DNA of 64,000 bases from the NCBI GenBank assembly GCA_004802705.1, contig SGPL01000087.1, positions 1 through 64,000 on the forward strand, in the 5' to 3' direction. The position numbers and the translations under genes are program-made. Under the pieces are notes generated by a model. That model made no database searches. It was not told where the DNA came from and saw only the letters and a program-made list of their open reading frames with translations. This document shows positions 38,970 to 48,948 of this stretch, one piece after another (position 1 is the first letter of the stretch; each line of letters opens with the position of its first letter). This stretch comes from Bondarzewia mesenterica (lineage: Eukaryota; Basidiomycota; Agaricomycetes; Russulales; Bondarzewiaceae).

Positions 38970-41284
38970 ATGCCNGCGCCCCTCGCTCTCCAGACCGGCN
39001 NTNCAGCCTCTTCATCACCAGAGACTGCAAAGCCTGAAATCNAAACTCTACNAAGGCCACATCCNCTTGTCNCCGCATATCGAACAGTTTATCATCATGT
39101 GAGGCGACACGCGGGGGCAGGCATCGTTTGCGCCGTGGCCTACTTTGATCCGTAAGTCTCTNNNGGANAAGGNTGCGCGCTCCNGATNGANAAAGAACAT
39201 TTGNTTTCAGAGGCAACTGGAGTGTNGATTTGCAGGCTGGATCCACCTTTGGATACAGACCCATGCTTTTTGTCATCCTGATCGCAGGCTTAGGTGCTGT
39301 CGTTCTGCAAGTGAGCCAACCTTCGTACCGAGATTGTTTTGAATCTGGCTGAAANCCANTGTCGCATGCGATAGGNCATGGCTTCGAAGCTTGGCTGCGT
39401 TACAGGCACAGGTAACACACAACGACTATGACAGCATATTTGAACAATGTTCAGCATATCACGATGTAGATTTGGCCACGCATTGCCGGCTACTCTTCTA
39501 CAACCACCCTAAACATCGCCTTCTAATCCGCTATGGCGTGTTATACCCAGTCTACGTGCTATGTGAGATAGCCATCATATGTACTGACTTGGCAGAACTC
39601 CTTGGATCGGCCATCGGTCTCGTCCTCTTGTTTCCGAAGCTGCCACTGTGGTCAGCTGTCCTGCTTACGGCTACAGATGTGCTTGTGTTTCTGATAATCG
39701 GAGATCCCACTCGCGGACATGGCCGCCCTGTCCGGCTGTTTGAGTTCTCAGTTATCATCCTCGTCGAGTATCCCGGTTACTTTAATAACATGGACCGGCC
39801 GACTGATAGTTTTACCAGGTTTTTGCAGTTTTTGTGTGTTTCTTGGTCCTGCTCATACAAGTCAACGCCGATTGGCCGCAAGTTTTTCTTGGCTTTGTAC
39901 CGTCCAAGAGCCTGTTCAAAAGCAAACCAAATGCTATGTACGCAGGTGAGCTGTGTGCGACCTAGCCTGGTGCGACTTCTACTAATAATTTGTATCAGCG
40001 GTCGGAATTCTGGGAGCTACAGTAATGCCGCACGCCATATTTTTGGGGTCTTTTATGGCTACGCAAGACAGGAACTCGACACCGTTACCCTCGATTCCCC
40101 CGCCCGTAAGCTCGAGCGCTGCATCGCGTTTAGTCAGGCTCCGGCGACGACTGAGGGCATCCCTCTCATCTATGTTCTCCGTTTCTCGCGCGGAACGAAT
40201 TGCCGCTGATCGGCAGCACCGTAACAAATTCAGCCATCCGGAGAACAACACTGTCCAGTTTATCCAAGCTCATTTGGGACATGGCATTGTCGACATGGTC
40301 ATGACCTTGTTGGGCGTCGCAGTCCCGATAAATTCTGCGTAAGGAGAATACTTATTGAGCTAGATCTGGCTATTGAAAGGCGTTATGTGTACTTCTTTGT
40401 TCAGAATCTTGGTGATAGCCGCCACCGTATATTTTCGGGACGATGACAGCTCTGACAGCTCTGCGTCTGCTGGTTTATTTGATGCTCACGACCTCATAAA
40501 AAGTCATATGGGAAAAGGTGGATCTCCTTATGCGATCCCTTGACTCTGCATCAACTCTGATGAAGTATTCTTGTTTGTTTTTTTCGAATTTAGCCGCTGC
40601 ATTCCTATTCGCTCTTGCACTCCTCTGCTCGGGGCAGACCGCCTCCATCACAGCCACTCTCGCGGGCCAAATCGTCTCCGAAGGGTTCATAGAATGGCAC
40701 ATTTCTGTGAGTCTCCACGCTATCAGACTGTATCCACATCTCTTTCCAAACTGAATTCATCTATCATGACCTTGGCATAGCCCTTTATGCGACGCCTCGT
40801 CACCCGCCTCATAGGTCTCATCCCCTCAATGATTGTCGCCATCTCTGTCGGGCGCGAGGGTATCAACACGCTTCTCGTAGCCTCGCAAGTCGCGCTCTCG
40901 ATCGTGCTCCCCTTCGTCGTGCTGCCCCTCGTATGGCTCACGTCTTCATCGGCCGTCATGTCAGTCACCAAGTCAGCTCCAACACCAACGGCGGCTCCAC
41001 CCCCGTCAATCCACGAGGAAAAACCCGAGAATAGTGAAAACGATGGTGGTGATGGCGGCGAAGCTGGGCTCCCAATCCTTGTCGTCGCAGAGCACGTGGA
41101 CATCGAGACCGAAGAGCGTGAGGGTAGTAAGCAGGAGGTCACTGCTGTACCGCCTGATGCGGAGGAAACCATTGACTACAGTAATGGGTGGATGATGAAA
41201 GGCTTGGGCTATCTCATCTGGGTTGTGGTTATCATTGCTAACGCATATGTATTGGTTGTTCTGGCCATGGGGACAAGTGTGTAG
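38970..41284 (+). CDS. NRAMP-family manganese/divalent metal transporter
   Basis: Proton-coupled importer of Mn2+, Fe2+ and related metals, like yeast Smf1/Smf2. Exon 1 starts at ATG 38970 and ends AYFDP; exon 2 continues GNWSVDLQAGSTFGYR, giving the DPGN metal-binding motif of the first helix, split by the intron. Then GLDLATHCRLL-type sequence (TDLATHCRLLFYNHP) and LIRYGVLYPVYVLCEIAII. The sixth helix has the second metal motif, ILGATVMPHAIFLGS (MPH). Later helices include AAAFLFALALLCSGQTASIT with ATLAGQIVSEGF and FMRRLVTRLIGLIPSMIVAI. The end is WVVVIIANAYVLVVLAMG. A loop before the last helix is acidic and about 60 residues long. Ambiguous bases cluster in exons 1-2. Confidence 0.9.
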
Positions 41285-41665
41285 GTGTGTATCATATCGT
41301 TCGACGACTGGACTAGACCGTGATATTTGTGTGCCAAGCCTTCATTCTCATATTGTCTTTCTTTTGTAATAAAATGAACTATACTCATTGAGGGGTGAAA
41401 TGTGCAGAGCAGCGCCCATGCATAATTTTACCTTCCTCTCGATGACTTTCTCCAACGACAGAGTATCACGTTGATCATCAATGCATGGGCAGCACAAATT
41501 TTCGATCTCGACCTATACTAGTGCTTAGTTACATGGAACAAGAAGAACCATAACGACGTGATACAGGAACAGGTAATAACGATACACCTCTCCTATCTTA
41601 CATGGACACGTTCGAATTCTGAAGACGATCCTCCTACCAGAATCTGGTCGCCAAACGGCAAGCCC
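41285..41665. other. Convergent 3' region
   Basis: Between the ends of NRAMP and catalase; AATAAA-like TAATAAAATG at about 41368 may be the NRAMP polyadenylation signal. No gene seen. Confidence 0.4.
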
Positions 41666-44289
41666 TCAATAAGCGACCTTCGCGGTCAGCCCCTCCAACT
41701 CCCGCTCATAGCACCGATGTTGACTGATGGCAAACGCGAAATTCGCCACAAAGCCCGTCTCTCCAGGCCCGATCTTGAGAGCATCCTTTGCGGCAGACTT
41801 CGCGTCGTATTTGCCGGTAGTAACAACTCCAAATGAGTTCTTGACGACGTCGCTTTTGTCGTCCGCAAAGTGGACGCCGGGTAAGACGACGGAATCATTC
41901 AGGAAGTTGACAGCTGAAGGGACAAAAGGTCAGATTATCATTGGATCGGTCAATTTTGACAATTGACCCACCTTCACCGACAGCTCCAATGGCCTTGCAA
42001 TGCCCGAAGGCCTCACGGACCCAATGAATCGCCCGTCCGTTGCTCGAAAGGTCTGAAGCATGCACCCCAGACGGGATATACACAGCATCAAATAAAGTAG
42101 AACGCATCCCCTCATAATGGTGATCGGCCTTCAAGCCCTTGCCAGGCTCACGCTCGACGCCCTCAGGGAAAATTTCCCCGCGACGAGGACCGATGACGAA
42201 CGTCAATGCCTTGGCACTTTTGAGCAACGTGCGAACAGTCTGTACCTCGACAAGATTGAAGCCATCCGCCACCAAGACAGCTATGCGACGGCTTGCGATA
42301 GTGGGTTCCTTGGGCATGTAGTAGGTTTGGGAGAGCGGTTTACTCTTTTTCTCATGGTTTTGCTTCGCTGGCTTGTCCGGTACAATGCCACCGACATTTT
42401 TTGCGACCTGCTTGGCAAGGTCGAAGTCGATGAAGTTCAGAACCTTGGTGTATTGTTCGTAGACGACGGGATCATCGCAATGATCCAATTCGAAGGAAAT
42501 CGCATTGATAAGGTGTTGCCGCTCGTGCGCCTCGAGGGAATTAAAAAAGAGCTGCGCCTGGTTGTAATGTTCTTTGAATTTTGCACCGCGAATCCGCTGC
42601 TTCATGCCTTCCACCTTAGAAGGATATCTGGACAGGTCAATTCAGCCAGTAATCTAACGAGCTAAATGGGTGCGAGACAAACGTGTGATAGCCTCCCTTA
42701 TCGGGTGCGACAGGGGGGAAAATCTCTTTGCGGTTAGGCCAATAATTAATGGCGCCAGTTGTAATGTGATGCCTCAAACGGCCATCGCGAAGATGGTTCA
42801 TGACTGGGCAGATTGGACGATTAACAGGTAGCTGAAGACTAGTGTTAGCGATAGGGCATTGCTTTATGTCGAGCTACGAACCTCCTGCCAATTCGTACCC
42901 AAACGAGTGATTTGAGTGTCAAGGTATGAGAAGTTGCGACCTTGTAGAAGTGGATCGTCGCTGAAACCTATGCCGGGTACGACATGCGATGTGCAAAAGG
43001 CTGCTTGCTCGACTTGCGGGAAAAATTCCTCGGGATTCCGATCCAAAACCATCTCTCCAATTTCCTCCAGCGGGACGAGATCCTCCGGCCATATCTTCGT
43101 GGCATCTAGGATGTCGAAGTCGAAATCATGCTCTCTCGATTGAGGAATGACTTGGATGCAGAACTTCCACTTCGGGGGACAACCGTTGTCAATGGCCTCG
43201 GCGAGATCTTTGCGGTGGAAATCTGTCGACACAAATCTGTCAGTTGGAAGTATATGAATTCAATGTAGAACCTGACCAGGGTCCTGGCCGCAAATCTTGA
43301 GGGCTTCATCCCACATCAAACTATGCACACCGAGTTCTGGAATCCAGTGAAACTTGACAAAATACTGCTCGCCCGTCTCTTTGTATAGAGTGTACGTGTT
43401 CACGCCAAAACCTTGCATCATGCGGAAGGATCGCGGGATACCACGATCCGACATGACCCACGTGATCATGTGCGCCGCTAAGATGTTAGATCAGAATATT
43501 TAGGAAGAACCATGGGCAATGTGTATGCTCACATTCAGGCTGCAGGCCGACAAAGTCCCAAAAATTGTTGTGCGCGCTTTGTCCAGTCGGCACCTCATTG
43601 TGAGGCTCAGGCTTGACAGCGTGAATAACGTCTGGAAACTTGATCGACTCTTGAATGAAGAAGACGGGAATATCGTTGCCGACGATGTCCCAATTACCTT
43701 CCTGCGTGTACAACTTGACAGCAAAACCACGGACGTCACGAACTGTATCCTGCAAAAGCGATGATTTATTGAGTCATACTTGCTTCGAGCCATGAAAAAT
43801 AACAGAAGGCTTACAGCACTCCCCCGGGAACCCTGGACAGTGCTGAAGCGCACGAAGACGGGTGTCGTGCGCGACGGGTCAGTGAGGACAGGTGCGGACG
43901 TGTACTTGGCCGCATTGGTATTAGAGACCTTGAAGTAACCAAAGGCACCAGCGCCTCGAGCGTGCACGACGCGTTCCGGGATACGCTCGTGATCAAAATG
44001 GGAGATCTTCTCGCGACCTATATGATCTTCGAGGAGGTGTGGGCCAACATGAGAGCCATCGGAAATCTTGAGCCTGAAGAAATAGGTACGTCAATGGTAT
44101 TGCGAATAAGAGAAGTTTAAAGAAGACGGACCAGTTATCGGTATCGGAGACCTTGACGCCATGATCAGTTGTCATGTAGTTGCCACTGGCTTTAGTGGGG
44201 TCAATAATGTCTCTCTGGAAATCGTCGCTCTTTGCGGTGCGAGTCGGACCAGAGATGGCGTGCTTGAGTGATGAGGTGAGGGAGGACAT
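41666..44289 (-). CDS. Large-subunit (clade 2) catalase
   Basis: Haem catalase that disproportionates hydrogen peroxide. The start [20 protein letters not shown] is preceded by CCACC. The active-site histidine lies in [16 protein letters not shown], followed by [18 protein letters not shown] with [20 protein letters not shown]. The proximal haem tyrosine is in [18 protein letters not shown]. After the catalase core the chain continues about 250 residues into a DJ-1/GATase-like domain ([35 protein letters not shown]), which marks the large-subunit class. It ends [10 protein letters not shown], without a peroxisomal SKL. One junction (about 42620-42680) is inferred: GYHT to [14 protein letters not shown] through a 55-nt intron. 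The gene is convergent with NRAMP. Confidence 0.93.
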
Positions 44290-45048
44290 GGTGGGGATGG
44301 AGTTGTAGCTCTCAGAAAACGCATTTGTGTGACTTTTATAGCTGGATGACGGAGAGGAAGAGACAGATAGAGAACGAACTGCGACGTCAACGGCGTCATG
44401 TACGGGCAAGGATCTCAGCGGCATCCCAGATCGGTCATATCACGTAAGCAGCATACAAACGTGTTGGATGGAAAATAAATCGTTGGCATCCTCTTTCTAC
44501 CGTACAGCCTATGAACTAGACACATAGCAATATCAGCACATAACCAGGTCAATAATAGCAAACATACATGAGAAGATAGCAAGGGAACAACTGAAATCGT
44601 GAACGAAGATGACGAAGATGGGAAGGAACTTGATACCGACAAACAGAAGCTGTGGACAAAATCGTGGCACTGTATTCGTGACATTTTCAAGATACCCAAA
44701 ACCGTCGACGACCAGATCGATAAAGAGAGAAAGCGGTGCCACTGGACGAACACGCCCATTGCCGCTGGTTAGTACATCATACACAAATTCCACCTTGTTC
44801 GGCAGGAGCGCCCAGAGTTGGAACGGTTACCTAAGTGCGTATACTCCTGGAAAGAGGCCGGGCGAACAGTCGATGCCTAGAGATGGTCAAAAACTCCGTG
44901 AGCACCATGAAGTATATGTATCACAGTGAGCGAAACTTGACTCACGTCGGACGCGTCGGACGACTGCATCGCTGCATCTTTGCATAACAAAATCGTTCAC
45001 ATGCTCTTAGTCGCGCGATCTTGCAATCGCATCGCGTATCTTCAGCCG
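44290..45048. other. Catalase upstream region with a coding-like segment
   Basis: On the plus strand, 44585-44752 reads EDDEDGKELDTDKQKLWTKS then CIRDIFKIPKTVDDQIDKER and CHWTNTPIAAG before a possible GTTAGT donor. The composition looks protein-like, but I find no start, no clear next exon and no known family. The minus strand is also open here. Near 44944-44961 GTCGGACGCGTCGGACG is a short direct repeat. It may be a gene remnant or chance. Confidence 0.25.
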
Positions 45049-46344
45049 CTACAGGTCTCCAGACATCCGTTGAACCTTTTTCAAATGAACCGTTCGACCA
45101 CGTCGACGATTCGGGAGACCGTGAGGATTTTTTCCGCCCTTATGCCTCTTCAAATCCGAATTGCGTCCGAACCGTTTACTGCACCCTGATACGTCGCAGG
45201 CGAAGGGAGGTTCGTAGTCAGGATCATGAAGTTTCATGTGTTCCTTTAGATTCCACGGGCGATTGGTTTGGAAAGTTGAAGAAAACAATGCTAAGGAAAT
45301 GCTAAGTAAGTACGTGTGGGATGAGCAAGAGACTCCTTACGACATATATTACAGACGTAGTCTGGCTTTGCCTTCTTTAAGGCTTTGGCGGCACCGCGGC
45401 ACCGCGGGCCTGGTCCGAATGATGGATGGAGATGGGCGAGTATATCGTGTGGGTCCGCCGCCATTACTGTTCCCGCGTCCTGATGATTGTTCCCGTGTTC
45501 CGCACTTGTCCACGCGTGTTGCGAATAGTTAAGGGTCGACGGGACAGATTGCGGGAGTGACGAGTGCAGGGAGGATGGAGAAGTATTCTCTATTGCGTGC
45601 CCCATGTCGGCAGGAGCTCTGTAACCAGAGATGGCCATGCTCTGAGATTCTGCGACCAAAGACGCTGACGTGTTGGAAGAAATGGCTAATGCATTGGACG
45701 CAGAGTATGACGAATACGTGGATGCTGATCCTCGGAATGCATACTGAGAAGCCCTAAAATCGAATTCGTGAGCGACGAGGACGGCTGAATGCTGGATCTG
45801 AAAGAGAAATATCGTACAACAGTATCCCCGCACCCTGATGATTGATTTCAGGTTCAGCACTTGGCATAAACGTCTGTTGCGGAAAGGTGAGGGGCAACGC
45901 GGCAGATTGCGGGAGTGATGGGTGCAGCGAAGGTTGCATGGCATTGAGAAGGCTGGGAGCTATAGTAGATGAAGTATTCTCTATGATGTGCCCAATATCC
46001 GCAGGAGCTCTGTGACCAGAGTCCATGGTCATGCTCTGAAAATCTGCGCCCAAAGACACTGGCATGTTCGAGGAAAGGGATGAACCGGGGAACCAAAGGG
46101 AAGATTCACGGTTATATTCTGATGCGCTGTTGGAGTACGACGAGTTTGTGGCGGTGGACTCAAAATCGGAACCGATCGTAGGCACAAAAGGCCTGTAATT
46201 GGATTGGTCAGTGACGACAGAGAGCTCGCACAAGTTCCTGAGCTCGAGCTCGAACTCATCAACGTAGCTCTCGAAGTGATCCGGAGAAAGCTGGCCATCA
46301 TCGAAGAGAAATGCGAAATTGACAGGAGTCTTTGGATCATCCAT
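45049..46344 (-). CDS. C2H2 zinc-finger protein with internal duplication
   Basis: Probable transcription factor of a basidiomycete C2H2 type. The start MDDPKTPVNFAFLFDDGQLS leads a long Ser-rich region. This region contains two similar copies of one block: GHRAPADIGHIIENTSS and later GYRAPADMGHAIENTSP, each followed by LPQS and a SAEPEINHQ or SAEHGNNHQ end. A 49-nt intron (within about 45770-45825) separates the copies. The fingers lie at the C-terminus: PDYVCNIC, then after an intron TFQTNRPWNLKEHMKLH, and FACDVSGCSKRFGRNSDLKRH. The first finger has about 17 residues between its second Cys and first His in my splice model, longer than the usual 12, so this junction may be wrong or the finger unusual. 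It is likely a paralogue of the factor at 47870-48948. Confidence 0.7.
45470..46150. repeat. Internal duplication within the C2H2 gene
   Basis: Two diverged copies are visible as DNA at about 45470-45725 and 45828-46150. Shared stretches include CAGATTGCGGGAGTGA, GAAGTATTCTCTAT, GCAGGAGCTCTGT and CATGCTCTGA. The second copy has an extra segment of about 35 bases near 45935-45975. The copies lie in the same orientation. Confidence 0.75.
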
Positions 46345-47869
46345 CGCACTAGGATAACTGAGAGCTCTGGAGAGTGACAATGCGCCGAATTCGACAGATA
46401 TATACCAAAGTCTAAGTTTGGATCTGTTTTGACTTTGCGTAGTAGATCCACCACGCGATCCTGGCCTTCGCCTAGCAGCCTCTAGCAGCTGACTCGCATA
46501 GCCGATTCTGGCCTCCGGACATGAGTCCTCCACTCAGTAAAGCAACCATCTGGCGAGGAAAGAAAAATGTAAATATTGTCTCCACTCCCAGCTCAGCATG
46601 TCGAGGTTTGCCAAGTAGGGCAGACCGTTGAACGGTGAAGGGTGCTCAAGCACTCAGTGTGGGACGAAGTTCCAGCGCTAATAAGCGCGCTTTATTCAAC
46701 GGACCCTGACGCACTTGATACCACCACGATGCCTGATCCCCATCGCATCTCTCTCGTCAATTACCGCTGTACTTTTAAGCTGGTGACCGAGTCTCTACCA
46801 GTGATGAGCGATAAGTATTTTTGCTGCACTTGGCATGGTGCCGGGAGTTCGCCCTTCTGCAGAAGGCTGCTGATGACCATTGGTTGTTCCCCAACGAAAA
46901 TGACAAGCTCGGAATCATCGTGCAGGGCAGAGTAGTCACGGTGTGACATCGCGGAGCTCTGAATTGGGCGGCGGCGCAGCGGCGCGCGGCATGGTACATA
47001 GTAGAAGGAGCTCTGGCGTTTGTTTCCGTCGACGTGACCAAGACGTCCGCATTCTCCAAGTGACGATGCGGCTTGAAATTCGCGGAGAAATATCACTGTT
47101 TGTCGATGATGTGATTAATAAAGGTCTCTCTTTCACGATCTTGTCCAGCTCAGCGAGGGACTGAGCAAACAATCAAGCCGGAATCTAAATCCAGACGTTT
47201 GTACAGATGCCGATGTGGTCATGACCGTGGTCAGGCCCCACATGCAAGCAAGTCGTTGTGATGCCCTAGCTGCTCGACTGGATCGTACGACGAAACGCCG
47301 CCAGAAGAGAGCACACATTCAAGAGTCCGAAGGCGGCGTTTGTACAATAAATCGATCACATTTGGTGCAAAGTACACATACTTGCATTTATCGCCACGGA
47401 ACCTAGCAAACGCATACAGCGAAACGAAACAAGAGAACGACCTTACGTGTCAAAGATAAATGATGAACCAAACACAACAAGAAATGAAGCCAACAAGACA
47501 AGGTAAAAGGGGACTGAGTACNTNNNATTTNTNGATTAAATNAGNNNNCANTCNNNANNCNTGNNTNGNNNCNTAGTNANANNAANGGCANNNAGCTNNN
47601 CNNNNNCNGCGGAACGTCGTGATGCGCGTTGACCGTAACCTGCATAGCTGCACGCGTGAAGTATTCAACCTTCCTGTAGAAAGCATCATCGATCCCAAGG
47701 ACCCGAGAATTGACACCTTTCGAGGTAGGTGGCCGGACGCGCGGCCATGAAGTACCTTGCAGTGCAATGCATACATAGCTACAAAGTCGGTCAGGAAAAT
47801 CAGGCCATGAATCTGAGTGACGAACTTACATTAAACGCACATGGGAAGTGTAAACTTCTTTACAATGAT
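46345..47869. other. Region between the two C2H2 genes, with an N block
   Basis: No gene is recognised. Plus-strand protein-like pieces occur: AWCREFALLQKAADDHWLFP with NENDKLGIIVQGRVVTV (about 46830-46940, ending in TGA) and MRLEIRGEISLFVDDVINKG (from 47065). Many Ns lie at about 47521-47610. Just after them 47620-47730 reads RNVVMRVDRNLHSCTREVF then LPVESIIDPKDPRIDTFR, followed by a GTAGGT donor-like site. These may be exons of a gene damaged by the gap, or remnants. Confidence 0.3.
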
Positions 47870-48948
47870 TTACTTCACTTGGACGCTCGTGCATTGGCAA
47901 TTATCCCCCTTACCAACCCAACCCTTGCCACAGCTCTCACACCAACCCCGCTTTTCGCGCATGACACCCACGGTTTTCTGGGGATAGGGTCGAGAACTGA
48001 CCGAGAGAGCTGAGGACGAGGCTGCATCATGGTGGATTGCAGCGCGGTGCCGCTGTAGGTCGTGCTTCCTGGAAAAGGCACGACCACAACCACGGTGAGG
48101 GCATATGAAAGACTTTTGGCGATCTGGGTTGTGAGTGTCGAGATGCGTCTTTAAATTGTAAGCACGCGCGAAGGCTGAATATAGGCACGTCAGTTTGAGC
48201 AATGAGCGCAGTCTTTGGAACAGAAGAAATTACCTCGGTTGCAGTGGCGGCACTGATGTTTGCGTCGAGGATCACTCGACTCGACTTCGCTTGCATCTTG
48301 TACGGTCAGGACGGGGACAGGTGGAACCGTTGGAAGTTGAGGGGAGACGTTGTTCGGAGCCACCGTCGCGGCCGAACCAGGGAATCGACGAACTAAACCA
48401 ATGCTTGGCGCCGGAGTATAGTCCGAGTGCGCCTTCTGTACCAACCGCGCGGGAGGCGACGACGGCGGAGACGGCGGCAAAGCTCCAAACGAATCCAAGT
48501 CCACAAGTGGCGAAATGCCAGGGTTATAGCTGCGAGAGGCCGGCTCGTGAACTCCGTAGTCAGACCCGATGCTCAATCCTTGGATGTCCATGCCGGCAGG
48601 GAAAGAGAAGTCGGATGAAGGAGAGTAGGAGTAGTTATACAGCGACTCTGAAGCCGTAGACAGGGCGTCGTAGGCAGACTGCGACGATACAGTGATCGCA
48701 GACCCCGGTCCACCGTAGGGCGTATCAGACCTGAAGTTGGTAGAAGAAAACGTGTTATGAATGGGGAACGGGAGTAACTGCTCTTCGTCGAATGCGGCGA
48801 GGGCGTTATCGATCTGGGATTCGAACGATTCGACGGGTGGGTAATTGACTTCGCTCGCAGCACCAAAAAAAGGGTCGTAAGTCTGGGAGTTTTTCAAGGG
48901 TTCCTCATATGAGGGATCAAAAGAGGTGTTGAAATATGTGTTGTTCAT
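47870..48948 (-). CDS. C2H2 zinc-finger transcription factor
   Basis: A basidiomycete C2H2 factor. The N-terminal 240 residues are Ser/Pro-rich and probably form the activation region. Two fingers follow: KHQCRHCN, split by an intron, then RAFARAYNLKTHLDTH, and FICPHRGCGRAFSRKHDLQR HRAAIH. The intron (GTAATTTC to TATTCAG) joins CNR to AFARA in frame and gives the standard spacing of 12 residues. After the fingers comes a Cys-rich tail, WCESCGKGWVGKGDNCQC, seen in related mushroom proteins. The start at 48948 (MNNTYFNTSFDPSYEE) is the first good ATG; the frame remains open upstream. Ends VQVK with TAA at 47872-47870. The neighbouring C2H2 gene, also on the minus strand, is probably related. 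Confidence 0.85.

Noticed and set aside
47403..47776. Minus-strand frames running through the N block
   Set aside because: They appear open only because Ns hide stop codons.
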